A stretch of DNA of 64,000 nt. Source: Haliea sp. (GTDB taxonomy: Bacteria; Pseudomonadota; Gammaproteobacteria; Pseudomonadales; Halieaceae). Positions 1-9,067 of the stretch are shown here, piece after piece (positions within the stretch are counted from its first letter, which is position 1; the number at the start of each line of letters is the position of its first letter). The position numbers were made by a program, and so were the translations under genes. Below the pieces are notes generated by a model. That model did no database searches. It saw nothing but the letters and a program-made list of their open reading frames with translations, and was not told the origin of the DNA. Location of the stretch: positions 43,868 through 107,867 of the forward strand of contig NZNC01000023.1 in assembly GCA_002692965.1 (NCBI GenBank). The letters run 5' to 3'.

Positions 1-1414
1 CTCCCGGCGGCGGCAGGAACGCCCGCTGGCGCGAGATGCGGCGCTCGGAATTGGTCACCGTGCCATCCTTCTCCCCCCAGGCCGCCGCGGGCAGGCGAAT
101 CCGCGCATGGCGCAGGGTATCGGTGTCATCGACACAGTCGGACACCACCAGGGTCTCGCAGCCGGCCAGTGCCTCGCGCACCCGGGCGCTGCGGGGCAGC
201 GATACCGCGGGGTTGGTGGCAATCACCCAAAGAAACTTCACGTCGCCCCGAGCCACGGCCTCGAACAGCTCGACAGCGCGCAGCCCGGGGCGCGCGGGTA
301 TCTGCGAGGCGCCCCAGAAGCGCGCCACCTGCTCCCGGTGCTGCGGATTGTCCAACTCCATGTGTGCCGCCAACTGATTGGCCAGGCCACCCACTTCGCG
401 CCCCCCCATGGCGTTGGGCTGCCCGGTAATCGAAAAGGGGCTGGCGCCGGGTCGACCGATGCGGCCGGTAGCCAGGTGGCAGTGGAGAATCGCGCTGCCC
501 TTGTCGACGCCAGTCGTCGACTGGTTGATGCCCTGGGAGAACAGCGTGACCGTGCGCGGTGTCTGCGCAAACCAGCGGTAGAGTCGCTCCAGCTTTTCCG
601 CTGGCAGGCCACAGGCAGCCGCGCTCGCAGCGAGATCCGGGTTGCGCGTAAGACTCGCCGCTGCCTGCGCCTTGAAGCCCTCGGTGTGCCGCCTGACAAA
701 GTCGCGGTCGACCGCCTGCTGCCGCACCAGCCAGGCCAGCAAACCGTCGAAGAGGTAACCGTCGCTGCCCGGCGCCAAAGGCAGGTGCAGGTCCGCCAGC
801 TCGCAGGTGGCTGTCTGCCGCGGGTCGATTACCACCACCCGCAGCCCCGGCCGCCGCGCCTTTTCGGCGGCGATACGTTGGTACAAGACCGGGTGGGCCC
901 AGGCCAGATTGGAGCCGGTAATCACCAGCAGGTCCGCCAGTTCCAGATCGCGATAATTGCCGGGCACCGAGTCGCTGCCGAGTACCCGCTTGTGGGCGGC
1001 AACCGCCGAGGACATGCACAGGCGGCTGTTGGTATCGATATTGGCGCTGCCCAGGAAGCCCTTCATCAGCTTGTTGGCAACGTAGTAATCTTCGGTCAGA
1101 AGTTGACCCGAAACATAGAACGCCACGGCCTCGGGGCCGTGGCGCGTCAGAGTGCGGCGCAGGTCGCCCGCGACCTGGTCCAGGGCCTGATCCCAGGAGG
1201 CACGGCGACCCTCGATTTCCGGGTAGAGCAGGCGCCCCTCGTCACCCAGCGTTTCCCCCAGGGCACTGCCCTTGACGCACAGCCGACCGAGATTGGCGGG
1301 ATGGTCGGGGTCGCCGCTGACCGCGACCTGGCCGGACTGAGCCTCGCCGACGGTCACCCGGACCCCGCAGCCGACACCGCAGTAGGGGCAGGTGGTACAG
1401 ACCGCGCCGCTCAT
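1..1414 (-). CDS. nasA: Assimilatory nitrate reductase catalytic subunit, N-terminal part (cut by window edge)
   Basis: Cytoplasmic molybdopterin enzyme reducing nitrate to nitrite for assimilation. Translation from the ATG at 1414 gives about 471 residues and stays open to the left edge, roughly half of a typical NasA of about 900 residues. The N-terminal [4Fe-4S] ligands are visible as C9-x2-C12-x3-C16 and C46 (LCVKG). They are followed by molybdopterin-oxidoreductase stretches such as NSRLCMSSAV, ITGSNLAWAHP and GINQSTTGVDKGS. The start codon overlaps the stop of the upstream FAD reductase by four bases (ATGA), so the two are translationally coupled at the end of the nas operon. Narrow respiratory alternatives (NapA) are unlikely, as there is no Tat signal and the neighbours are assimilatory. 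Confidence 0.95.
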   Translation of the reverse strand, partial: MSGAVCTTCPYCGVGCGVRVTVGEAQSGQVAVSGDPDHPANLGRLCVKGSALGETLGDEGRLLYPEIEGRRASWDQALDQVAGDLRRTLTRHGPEAVAFYVSGQLLTEDYYVANKLMKGFLGSANIDTNSRLCMSSAVAAHKRVLGSDSVPGNYRDLELADLLVITGSNLAWAHPVLYQRIAAEKARRPGLRVVVIDPRQTATCELADLHLPLAPGSDGYLFDGLLAWLVRQQAVDRDFVRRHTEGFKAQAAASLTRNPDLAASAAACGLPAEKLERLYRWFAQTPRTVTLFSQGINQSTTGVDKGSAILHCHLATGRIGRPGASPFSITGQPNAMGGREVGGLANQLAAHMELDNPQHREQVARFWGASQIPARPGLRAVELFEAVARGDVKFLWVIATNPAVSLPRSARVREALAGCETLVVSDCVDDTDTLRHARIRLPAAAWGEKDGTVTNSERRISRQRAFLPPPG

Positions 1415-2616
1415 GCCGCGTCCAGGCCCAGCAACAAGCGGTCGCTGTCTTCAACTGCCTGCGCCGACTGAATGCGATCGAAGTACTGCTGTCCGTCCCG
1501 CGTTTCCCCCAGCAGCACGGCGCCCACCAGCCGCCCGGCACGCAGCCACAGCCGGCGGTAGTGCCCCGCCACCGGGTCGCGCCAGGCCAGGCTGCGAATC
1601 GCCTCGCCACAGCACGGCTGCCCGGCGGAAAACACCTCGAGGCCGCTGACCTTGAGGCGCGTGGGCGCCGGCTCGCTGCGGTAGCCCGGGACCGCCTCGC
1701 CCGCCAGTGTCCGCCCCAGCACCTCTGCCTGGCGATAGACCGGGGCCACCAGCCCAAAAAGCTCCTCGCCAATCTGGCAACATTCCCCCAGGGCGTGGAC
1801 GCCCGTGGCCGAGGTACGCAACCAGGGGTCGACGCACACTCCCCGATCACAGCGCAGGCCGGCGGCGCGGGCCAGTTCGGTGCGCGGCTCGATCCCCGCG
1901 GCCAGCACCACCAGATCGCATTCCAGGCGACGGCCATCCTCCAGGCACACGCCGGAAACCGCGTCCGCTCCCAGCAGCTCGGACAGGCGCGCACCGGTCT
2001 GGCAGTCCACCCCTCGCCGCGCCAGCCGCTCCGCCAACAGGCTGCCCGCCTCGGCATCCAGCTGCCGGTTCATCAGCCACGGTCCGCGTTGCAGCACGCT
2101 GACCTGCATGCCGCGCGCCTGCAGCGCGCAGGCGGCCTCCAGCCCCAGCAGGCCACCGCCGACCACAATCGCTCGTCCGCCGGCCTCAGCACGCTGCCCC
2201 AACCAGCGGGCGTCGGCCAGGGAGCGCAGCGCGATCACGTTGTTCAGCGCGATACCTGGCACCGCGGGGCGCGCCGCGCGGGCACCGGTGGCCAGCACCA
2301 GTTGATCCCAGGCGAAATCCCGCCCACTGGCCGTGCGCGCACGGCGCTCCCGGGTGCACAGCCAAGTGACCGGGTCGCCGCAATGCAGGGCGATGCCCCG
2401 CTCGCGGTACCAGTCGCGGTCATGGGTGATCAGCTCGGCTTCCGCCGCCTCACCGGCCAGCAGGGGGGAGAGCAGCACGCGGTTGTAGCCGGGCTCGGCT
2501 TCGGCACCCACCACCGTCACCTGAAAGCGCCCGGCGTCGCGCCGCAGCAACTCGTCCAGCAGCCGCGTCGCGGCCATCCCGTTGCCCACCACCAGAAGCC
2601 GTTGCCGCCGCGACAT
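1411..2616 (-). CDS. FAD/NAD(P)H oxidoreductase, electron donor to NasA (NasC-like)
   Basis: 401 residues related to the N-terminal half of NirB: FAD fold with GNGMAAT near residues 10-17 and a second nucleotide fold with VVGGGLLGLEAA near residue 147. Position between nirD and nasA suggests it passes electrons from NAD(P)H to the nitrate reductase, as NasC does in Klebsiella. I see no cysteine cluster for a C-terminal [2Fe-2S] or BFD-like domain, so it is a bare flavoprotein. The start at 2616 is chosen because it begins MSRRQRLLVVGNGM, one base past the nirD stop. A longer in-frame extension upstream would run through nirD and is a shadow. Confidence 0.85.
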   Translation of the reverse strand: MSRRQRLLVVGNGMAATRLLDELLRRDAGRFQVTVVGAEAEPGYNRVLLSPLLAGEAAEAELITHDRDWYRERGIALHCGDPVTWLCTRERRARTASGRDFAWDQLVLATGARAARPAVPGIALNNVIALRSLADARWLGQRAEAGGRAIVVGGGLLGLEAACALQARGMQVSVLQRGPWLMNRQLDAEAGSLLAERLARRGVDCQTGARLSELLGADAVSGVCLEDGRRLECDLVVLAAGIEPRTELARAAGLRCDRGVCVDPWLRTSATGVHALGECCQIGEELFGLVAPVYRQAEVLGRTLAGEAVPGYRSEPAPTRLKVSGLEVFSAGQPCCGEAIRSLAWRDPVAGHYRRLWLRAGRLVGAVLLGETRDGQQYFDRIQSAQAVEDSDRLLLGLDAA

Positions 2617-2617
2617 G

Positions 2618-3001
2618 TCAGCGCTCCAGGGCCGCCGCCGATTGCGGCTGATCCGCCAGCAGGACGTCTTCGCCGGCGACCTGTACCGGCCAAGTCGGGA
2701 CACGCACCCCCGGATCCTCCAGGCACTCACCGGTGCGCAGGCAGAAGTGCTGCTTGTAGACCGGCGAGGCCACCACCAGGCGACCGTCCAGGTCACCGAC
2801 AATGCCGCGGGAAAGCACGTTGGCGCCGCTGCAGGGATCGAAGTTGCCAATGGCAAACACGCCCTCCGGCGTATGGAACAGGGCCACCTGGTCGCTACCC
2901 AGCCGGGCGGCGACGCCACTGCCGGGCACCAGGTCGGACAGCCTGCAGACACCCCGCCAGGCGGGCTCGGCAGACACAACACGGGCAGCTGGACTATTCA
3001 T
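2618..3001 (-). CDS. nirD: Nitrite reductase small subunit
   Basis: 127-residue Rieske-fold small subunit of NADH-dependent assimilatory nitrite reductase, the partner of NirB. The family pattern is visible (GVAARLGSDQVALFHT, IGNFDPCSGANVLSRG, ASPVYKQHFCLRTGECLEDP). As in other NirD proteins, the Cys-His/Cys-His ligand pairs of true Rieske proteins are absent, so no cluster is expected. The ATG overlaps the nirB stop by one base (TGATG) and the stop lies one base from the next start. Confidence 0.95.
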   Translation of the reverse strand: MNSPAARVVSAEPAWRGVCRLSDLVPGSGVAARLGSDQVALFHTPEGVFAIGNFDPCSGANVLSRGIVGDLDGRLVVASPVYKQHFCLRTGECLEDPGVRVPTWPVQVAGEDVLLADQPQSAAALER

Positions 3002-5547
3002 CAGAGAGTCTCCTCGAGTACGCGTTGGGGCTCGTGTGCGGTGACCTCGGCCTTTTCCTCGGGACGGGCGGGGCGCTTCTGGCCGCGCTCGCGCACGTAG
3101 ACGATTTGCTCGTCACCGCGCTCGTCGTTGACGAAGGGCCGGAAGCGTTTCAGCGCCTCCGGATCCTCGATGGTGCGTTTCCATTCGCAGACATAGCTGT
3201 CCACCAGGGCCTGCATCTGCGACTCCAGCTCCGCGGCGATGCCCAGGGAATCCTCCAGGATCACCGCCTGCAGGTAGGCCAGGCCACCTTCCAGGTTGTC
3301 CCGCCACACGGAGGTGCGCTGCAGGCGATCGGCGGTAGCGATGTAGAACATCAGGAAGCGGTCGATGGTGCGCACCAGCGTGGCGTCGTCCAGGTCGCTG
3401 GCGAACAGCTCGGCGTGCCGCGGCCGCATGCCGCCGTTGCCGCAGACATAGAGGTTCCAGCCCTTTTCCGTGGCGATCACGCCGACGTCCTTGCCCTGGG
3501 CTTCGGCGCACTCCCGGGTACAGCCGGAAACGGCCATCTTCAGCTTGTGGGGCGAACGGATACCGCGGTAGCGCTCTTCCAGGAAGATCGCCATGCCCAC
3601 CGAGTCCTGCACGCCATAGCGACACCAGGTGGAGCCGACACAGGACTTCACCGTGCGCAGGGCCTTGCCGTAGGCGTGCCCGGATTCAAAACCGGCATCC
3701 ACCAGTTCCCGCCAGATCGCCGGGAGCTGCTCCACCCGGGCACCGAAGAGGTCGATGCGCTGGCCGCCGGTAATCTTGGTGTAGAGATCGTAGCGCTGCG
3801 CCACCTCCCCCAGGACGCACAGTTTTTCCGGGGTGATCTCCCCACCCGGCACACGGGGCACCACGGAGTAGCTGCCGTCCTTCTGCAGGTTGGCGAGGAA
3901 GTTGTCGTTGGTGTCCTGCAGGCCGACATGCCGCGGGTCGAGCACGTAGTCGTTCCAGCACGAGGCCAGGATCGAGGCCACGGCGGGCTTGCAGATCTCG
4001 CAGCCGAGGCCGCTGCCGTGGGCCTGCAGCAGGGCGTCGAAGCTGCGCAGCTCGTTTACTCGCACCAGGTGATAGAGCTCCTGGCGGCTGTAGGGAAAGT
4101 GCGCACAGAGATGGTTGGTAACCTCTACCCCCTGGCGCTTGAGCTCTGCGTCCATTACCTGCTTGACCAGGGTGCTGCAGCCGCCGCAGGTGGCGGAGGC
4201 GCGGGTTTCCGCTTTCAAGGCGCCGATCGTGGTGCAGCCGCCGCTCACCGCGGCACACAGGTCACCCTTGCTGACGTTGTTGCAGGAGCAGATCTGCGCG
4301 CTGTCGGGCAGTGCATCCACACCCAGGGCAGGCTTGCCCTCGCCTGCCGGCAGGATCAGACTCAGGGGCGCCGGCGGCAGGTCGATACCGTTCAGGCAGT
4401 ATTGCAGCAGGCTGCCGTAGTCGCCGGTATCTCCCACCAGCACGGCTCCCAGGAGACGGCTGCCGTCCTCGCTGATGACCAGCTTCTTGTAGACACCGGC
4501 GACGCTGTCCTCCAGGCTGCAGCTGTGCGAGCCCGGCGTGCGCCCATGGGCGTCGCCGATGGAGCCTACCTCCACCCCCAGCAGCTTGAGCTTGGTGCTC
4601 ATGTCCGCGCCGCGAAACGCCGCGTCGGCATCACCGCAGAGCCCGGCTGCAAGCTGCCGGGCCATGTCGTAGCCCGGCGCCACCAGGCCGAAGATGCGCT
4701 GCTGCCACAGGGCCACCTCGCCGATGGCGTAGATCGCCGGGTCCGAGGTGCGACAGCGGTCGTCGATCACCACGCCCCCGCGCTCGCCGAGCAGCAACCC
4801 GCAGTCACGCGCCAGCGCATCCCGGGGCCGAATGCCCGCGGAAAACAGCACCAGGTCGGTTTCCAGCTCGCCATCGGCAAATACCATGCGGTGACGGCAG
4901 TCCGCACCGTCCTCGATGTGCTGGGTCGCCTTGCCGGTATGCACCTGCACACCCAGCTCCTCGATCTTGCGGCGCAGCAGCGCCCCGCCCGGGCCATCCA
5001 GCTGGACGCCCATCAATTGCGGCGCGAACTCCACCACATGGGTTTCCAGGCCCAGGTCCTGCAGCGCCTTGGCCGCCTCGAGCCCGAGCAGGCCACCGCC
5101 GACCACCGCGCCAACGCGGCTGGTTTGAGCGGCCGCCTGTATCGCACCGAGGTCCTCCAGGGTGCGGTAGACCAGGCAGGCCTCGCGCTCGCTCCCGGGA
5201 ATCGGCGGCACGAAGGGGTAGGAACCGGTCGCCAGCACCAGCTCGTCGTAGGCCACCACAGTGCCGCGGCTACCGGTGACTTCCCGGCGCTCGCGGTCGA
5301 TGCACGTCGCCTCCTCGCCGATCACCAGCTTGATTCCCTGTTCCCGGAACCATGCCATTGAGGTCAGCGCGAGGTCATCCGCCGTGGCACCGCTGAACCA
5401 GCTGCTCAGTTGCACCCGGTCATAGGCGGGCACGGGCTCCTCGCAGAAAACCGTTATCTCGTAGGGGTGACCGCGCTCCACCATTTCCTCGAGAAAACGC
5501 TGCCCCACCATGCCGTTGCCAATCACTACCAGTCTGGGCTTGTTCAT
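3001..5547 (-). CDS. nirB: NADH-dependent assimilatory nitrite reductase large subunit
   Basis: 848 residues, normal length. It reduces nitrite to ammonium in the cytoplasm with NADH. In order: FAD fold (VIGNGMVG at 8-15), NAD fold, first BFD-like [2Fe-2S] domain (CSCNNVSKGDLC and CGGC), second BFD-like stretch, then the siroheme/[4Fe-4S] ligands CVGSTWC near 632 and SGCTREC near 672. The start at 5547 is preferred over an in-frame start 15 bases upstream because AAGGAGG lies five bases before it. Eleven bases separate it from the ABC ATPase gene upstream. Confidence 0.97.
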   Translation of the reverse strand: MNKPRLVVIGNGMVGQRFLEEMVERGHPYEITVFCEEPVPAYDRVQLSSWFSGATADDLALTSMAWFREQGIKLVIGEEATCIDRERREVTGSRGTVVAYDELVLATGSYPFVPPIPGSEREACLVYRTLEDLGAIQAAAQTSRVGAVVGGGLLGLEAAKALQDLGLETHVVEFAPQLMGVQLDGPGGALLRRKIEELGVQVHTGKATQHIEDGADCRHRMVFADGELETDLVLFSAGIRPRDALARDCGLLLGERGGVVIDDRCRTSDPAIYAIGEVALWQQRIFGLVAPGYDMARQLAAGLCGDADAAFRGADMSTKLKLLGVEVGSIGDAHGRTPGSHSCSLEDSVAGVYKKLVISEDGSRLLGAVLVGDTGDYGSLLQYCLNGIDLPPAPLSLILPAGEGKPALGVDALPDSAQICSCNNVSKGDLCAAVSGGCTTIGALKAETRASATCGGCSTLVKQVMDAELKRQGVEVTNHLCAHFPYSRQELYHLVRVNELRSFDALLQAHGSGLGCEICKPAVASILASCWNDYVLDPRHVGLQDTNDNFLANLQKDGSYSVVPRVPGGEITPEKLCVLGEVAQRYDLYTKITGGQRIDLFGARVEQLPAIWRELVDAGFESGHAYGKALRTVKSCVGSTWCRYGVQDSVGMAIFLEERYRGIRSPHKLKMAVSGCTRECAEAQGKDVGVIATEKGWNLYVCGNGGMRPRHAELFASDLDDATLVRTIDRFLMFYIATADRLQRTSVWRDNLEGGLAYLQAVILEDSLGIAAELESQMQALVDSYVCEWKRTIEDPEALKRFRPFVNDERGDEQIVYVRERGQKRPARPEEKAEVTAHEPQRVLEETL

Positions 5548-5558
5548 GCTCGCCTCCT

Positions 5559-6434
5559 TCACAAGTCACTGCCGACGGCGCGGCGTTGGTCTGTCGCGCC
5601 CGCGGACGCCCCGGCCTCTGCACGGCCTGACGCCGCCGGCATGGCCTCCACCTTGCGCTGCTTTTCATAGAGAAAACGCAGGACCTCGCGGCGCAGGCGG
5701 GTGTAGTGCGTATCGCCCGCCAGTTCCAGGCGGTCCCGCGGACGCGGCAGGTCGATTTCCAGCACTTCGCCGACCGTCGCCGAGGGGCCATTGGTCATCA
5801 TCACGATGCGGTCCGAAAGCAGTACCGCCTCGTCCACGTCGTGAGTGATCATGATCACGGTGTTATTGAGGTCGCGCTGGATCTCCATCAGCGTGTCCTG
5901 GAGGTGGGCGCGGGTCAGGGCATCCAGGGCGCCGAAGGGCTCGTCCATCAGCAGCACACGCGGCTGCATCGCCAGGGCCCGGGCGACCCCCACGCGCTGT
6001 TTCATGCCCCCGGAAATCTCGTCCGGTCGCTTGTCGGCGGCATCGCTCATGTGCACCAGCGCCAGGTGGTGGTCGACCCACTCGCGCATCTCGGCGCGGC
6101 TCTTGCGGCGCCGGAACACCTGCCGCACCGCGAGTGCCACGTTCTCGCGCACACTGAGCCAGGGCAGCAGGGAATGGTTCTGGAACACGACGGCACGCTC
6201 CGGGCCGGGCTCCCGCACCTCGCGCCCGTCGAGAATGATGCCCCCCGCGGAGGCCTGCAGCAGGCCGCCCACCAGGTTGAGTACCGTAGACTTGCCACAT
6301 CCCGAGTGGCCAATCAGAGAGACAAATTCCCCCTCGCGGATCTTCAGGTTGACGTCGCGCAGGGCCTCGAACTCGCCCCGGGGCGTGGGAAAGCGCATGT
6401 CGACCGCGGATATATCCAGCAGGCACTTACTCAT
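5559..6434 (-). CDS. nrtD: Nitrate/nitrite ABC transporter ATP-binding protein
   Basis: 291-residue ABC ATPase powering nitrate uptake with the permease and binding protein encoded just upstream. Walker A GHSGCGKST is at 42-50, Q-loop Q85, signature SGGMKQ at 141-146, Walker B RVLLMDEP at 159-166, and a switch histidine lies in MITHDVDEA. The C-terminal 30 or so residues are an Ala/Gly-rich tail beyond the ATPase core. There is no fused NrtA-like domain as in cyanobacterial NrtC. The start codon lies one base past the stop of the permease gene. Confidence 0.93.
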   Translation of the reverse strand: MSKCLLDISAVDMRFPTPRGEFEALRDVNLKIREGEFVSLIGHSGCGKSTVLNLVGGLLQASAGGIILDGREVREPGPERAVVFQNHSLLPWLSVRENVALAVRQVFRRRKSRAEMREWVDHHLALVHMSDAADKRPDEISGGMKQRVGVARALAMQPRVLLMDEPFGALDALTRAHLQDTLMEIQRDLNNTVIMITHDVDEAVLLSDRIVMMTNGPSATVGEVLEIDLPRPRDRLELAGDTHYTRLRREVLRFLYEKQRKVEAMPAASGRAEAGASAGATDQRRAVGSDL

Positions 6435-6435
6435 C

Positions 6436-7428
6436 TCAGTCTCCTTGTTGCCAGTCGACCCGGCGCTGCAGCAGCAACATCAACCGGTCGAGCAGAAAGC
6501 CGATCAGACCGATGGCGAGGACCGCCACCATGATCCGGCTGAGGGATTGGGAACTGCCGTTCTGGAACTCGTCCCAGACGAACTTGCCGAGCCCGGGGTT
6601 CTGCGCCAGCATTTCGGCGGCGATCAGCACCATCCAGGCAATGCCCAGGGACACCCGCAAGCCGGTGAAGATCATGGGGATTGCCGAGGGCAGGACGATC
6701 CGCCACACATGGCTGAACCAGCCCAGCCGCAGCACCCGGCTGACGTTGTCCAGGTCCGGACTGACGGCCTTCACACCCACCGCGGTGTTGATCAGGGTCG
6801 GCCACAGGGAACACAGCGTGACGGTGATCGCCGACACCACGAAGGCGCGCTCAAACAGCGGGTCATCGCCGGTGTAGACCGCAGAGACCACCAGGGTCAC
6901 CAGGGGCAGCCAGGCCAGCGGCGAGACCGGGCGAAACAGCTGCACCAGCGGGTTGACCGCACGATTCACGAAGGGGCTCAGGCCCATGACGATGCCCAGG
7001 GGAACCGCGATCACCGAGGCCAGCAGAAAGCCCGCAAGGACGGTGCCCAGACTGGTCAGGATCTGATCCAGGAAGGTCGGTGCGCCGGTGTAGCTGCGCC
7101 AGGTCGGCTGCCAGTCCGGCTGGTCCCGCAGGCGCTCGGCGATACGCTGCTCCTGCCGCTGGTAGAAGGCCGCGGCCCGCTCCCGCTCGCGCTGGTGCTC
7201 CCGCAACAGATTGGCCGCCTGCTCCGCCACCGCCACGGGGCCGGGAAACGCGCCCAGGGAGGTGTCCACCCGCTGCGCCGCGAATTGCCAGAGCAGCAGG
7301 AACAGTGCCAGTCCCAGCAGGGGTGCACCCAGGGTGCGCAGCAGCCACTGCCCGCTCTGTCGCAGCCCTTCGCGATCGCGATCCGGCAGGCGGGCATGCA
7401 GCTGACTGACAAGTTGCGAAGTATTCAT
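6436..7428 (-). CDS. nrtB: Nitrate ABC transporter permease
   Basis: 330-residue inner-membrane permease of the BPD family (NrtB/SsuC/TauC type). One N-terminal transmembrane segment (residues about 30-50, LLGLALFLLLWQF) is followed by a hydrophilic periplasmic stretch of about 70 residues rich in charged amino acids (REHQRERERAAAF). The permease core has the EAA-type loop seen as AEMLAQNPGLGKFVWDEFQNG. The long charged insert before the core is common in proteobacterial NtrB. It lies 27 bases after nrtA. Confidence 0.92.
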   Translation of the reverse strand: MNTSQLVSQLHARLPDRDREGLRQSGQWLLRTLGAPLLGLALFLLLWQFAAQRVDTSLGAFPGPVAVAEQAANLLREHQRERERAAAFYQRQEQRIAERLRDQPDWQPTWRSYTGAPTFLDQILTSLGTVLAGFLLASVIAVPLGIVMGLSPFVNRAVNPLVQLFRPVSPLAWLPLVTLVVSAVYTGDDPLFERAFVVSAITVTLCSLWPTLINTAVGVKAVSPDLDNVSRVLRLGWFSHVWRIVLPSAIPMIFTGLRVSLGIAWMVLIAAEMLAQNPGLGKFVWDEFQNGSSQSLSRIMVAVLAIGLIGFLLDRLMLLLQRRVDWQQGD

Positions 7429-7455
7429 GAATGCATCTCCAGCGTTTGGGTCGAC

Positions 7456-8820
7456 TCAGGGCTGCTGATCGCCCTTGAGGCCGATGGGAAAGGCGTCGAG
7501 GTAGGCATTCGGCGCCGTGGCGTCAAAGGGAATGCCATCGATGAAGGTGGTGTGGGCCACCGGCCGGATACCGCTCTCGGTCTCGAAATCGGGAAAGTCC
7601 TGCGGCGACATCAGACCCTCGTCGATCAGGGCCTCCGCCGCCTGGCGGTAGATCTCGGGGCGGAAGACCTTGCGCGCGGTTTCCAGGTACCAGTCGTCTG
7701 GTTTCGCGTCGCTGATCTGTCCCCAGCGGCGCATCTGGGTGAGGTACCAGATCGCGTCCGAGTAGTAGGGGTAGGTCGCGTGATAACGGAAGAAGACATT
7801 GAAGTCGGGCGCCGGGCGCACATCCCCTTTCTCGTACTCGAAGACCCCGGTCATGCTGTTGGCGATGACCTCGTAGTCGGCGCCCACATAGTGCGAGCGG
7901 GAGATCAGTCGCGCAGCCTCCTCGCGGTTGGCGTTACTGCGCTCGTCCAGCCAGTGCCCGGCGCGGATCAGGGCCTTCACCACCCGCACGTGCGTGTTGG
8001 GGTACTGCGCGGCCCAGGCCTGGGTAACGCCGAAGACCTTCTCGGAGATGTTGTTGCGGATGGCCAGGTCGGCCACCACCGGGACACCGATGCCGCGGAA
8101 TACCGCCTGCTGGTTCCAGGGCTCGCCGACGCAATAGCCGTGGATGGTGCCCGCGTCCAGGGTCGCCGGCATCTGCGGCGGCGGCGTGACCGAAATCAGC
8201 ACATCCGCGTCCAGGGTGCCGGCGGTATCGCCGCGCCGGGGCGCGTAATAGCCCGGGTGGATGCCGCCAGCCGCCAGCCAGTAACGCAACTCGTAGTTGT
8301 GGGTCGACACCGGGAACACCATGCCCATGCGGAAAGTTTCTCCGCCCTGGCGGTGAGCCTGGATGACCGGACGCAAGGCGGCGGCGCTGATCGGATGCAC
8401 CGGCTTGCCATCCTGGTGAGGCACCTGCGGTTTCATGGCGTCCCAGACATCGTTGGCCACGGTGCAGGCATTGCCGTTCAGGTCCATGGTGAAGGCGGTA
8501 ATGATGTGTGACTGCGTGCCGTAACCCAGGGTCGCCGCCAGGGGCTGGCCGGAGAGCATGTGGGCGCCGTCGAGCTCGCCGGAAATGGTGCGGTCCAGCA
8601 GAACCTTCCAGTTGGCCTGAGCCTCCAGTGTGACGTACAGCCCCTCCTCCTCGAAGAAGCCCTTGTCCCGCGCCACGGCCAGGGGCGCCATATCGGTAAG
8701 CTTGATGAAGCCGAAGGTCAATTCCGCTTTCTCGGGATAACCCAGCGCCTGCAGGGCAGCACTGCCCAGGGACAGCGCTGTCGCCAGCAGTATGCGCAGG
8801 GTGGCAAGGGGTCGCTTCAT
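7456..8820 (-). CDS. nrtA: Nitrate ABC transporter substrate-binding protein
   Basis: 454-residue periplasmic nitrate/nitrite binding protein of the NrtA/CmpA family and first structural gene of the operon. An ordinary Sec-type signal ([18 protein letters not shown]) is followed by the family start [17 protein letters not shown] and by [21 protein letters not shown] and [16 protein letters not shown]. It lacks the lipobox of cyanobacterial NrtA, so it should be soluble in the periplasm. The start at 8820 is chosen over longer in-frame readings because GAGGAG precedes it and the signal peptide begins there. Upstream reading would pass through the terminator hairpin of the leader. Confidence 0.94.
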   Translation of the reverse strand: MKRPLATLRILLATALSLGSAALQALGYPEKAELTFGFIKLTDMAPLAVARDKGFFEEEGLYVTLEAQANWKVLLDRTISGELDGAHMLSGQPLAATLGYGTQSHIITAFTMDLNGNACTVANDVWDAMKPQVPHQDGKPVHPISAAALRPVIQAHRQGGETFRMGMVFPVSTHNYELRYWLAAGGIHPGYYAPRRGDTAGTLDADVLISVTPPPQMPATLDAGTIHGYCVGEPWNQQAVFRGIGVPVVADLAIRNNISEKVFGVTQAWAAQYPNTHVRVVKALIRAGHWLDERSNANREEAARLISRSHYVGADYEVIANSMTGVFEYEKGDVRPAPDFNVFFRYHATYPYYSDAIWYLTQMRRWGQISDAKPDDWYLETARKVFRPEIYRQAAEALIDEGLMSPQDFPDFETESGIRPVAHTTFIDGIPFDATAPNAYLDAFPIGLKGDQQP

Positions 8821-8846
8821 CACATGCTCCTCGGTTTTTTCGGCAC

Positions 8847-8895
8847 AAAAAAAAGGCGCCCACGACACGGAAGGTTTTTCCGTGTGGTGAGCGCC
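8847..8895 (-). terminator. Intrinsic terminator in the nrtA leader (antitermination target)
   Basis: On the minus strand an 18-nt arm starting GGCGCTCACCACACGG pairs with its partner ending CGTGGGCGCC (17 of 18 positions pair, one C-C mismatch). The loop is about 5 nt and eight T residues follow at once. It lies 26 bases before the nrtA start codon and inside the leader, so it should stop transcription unless prevented. Its 5' arm contains the 3' half of the second ANTAR-type hairpin, so the two structures exclude each other. Confidence 0.9.
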
Positions 8896-8902
8896 ATTGC
8901 TC
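8889..8902 (-). promoter_or_regulatory. ANTAR target hairpin P2 (overlaps terminator)
   Basis: GAGC - AATGGC - GCTC: a 4-bp stem with a hexaloop carrying A at loop position 1 and G at position 4, the two bases conserved in ANTAR-protein RNA targets. The loop differs from that of P1 by one base. Its 3' half is shared with the 5' arm of the terminator. Confidence 0.8.
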
Positions 8903-8939
8903 GGTCGCTGGCCCCTGGGGACCCGGTCTGTCTGCAAGC

Positions 8940-8957
8940 CCGGACGCCGTTGTCCGG
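8940..8957 (-). promoter_or_regulatory. ANTAR target hairpin P1
   Basis: CCGGAC - AACGGC - GTCCGG: a perfect 6-bp stem closing a hexaloop with A1 and G4, matching the conserved ANTAR RNA motif. It lies just downstream of the predicted sigma-54 transcription start and 37 bases upstream of P2. Confidence 0.85.
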
Positions 8958-8972
8958 ATTCACATTTGTTCG

Positions 8973-8988
8973 AGCAAAGCGCGTGCCA
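8973..8988 (-). promoter_or_regulatory. Sigma-54 promoter of the nas operon
   Basis: TGGCAC-N5-TTGCT on the minus strand matches the -24/-12 consensus (TGGCAC-N5-TTGCW) exactly. Start of transcription is expected near 8963, giving a leader of about 140 nt before nrtA. Confidence 0.88.
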
Positions 8989-9067
8989 GATTCCCGACAA
9001 GCCGCGTAAAACGGCAAATCAGCCTATTTCAGGGGTCTCCGAACGTGCGGCCACGCACGCTCTGTGC

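Noticed and set aside
107..1471. 454-codon open frame on the plus strand over the left edge
   Set aside because: Antisense to nasA, whose [4Fe-4S] and molybdopterin motifs are clear on the other strand.
1561..5361. 1266-codon open frame on the plus strand
   Set aside because: It lies antisense to nirB, nirD and the FAD reductase, all with clear motifs. High G+C leaves long stop-free antisense frames, and the translation shows no family features.
5845..8511. 888-codon open frame on the plus strand
   Set aside because: Antisense to nrtD, nrtB and nrtA. The sequence is low-complexity, rich in Arg, Gln and His, as expected for a shadow frame.
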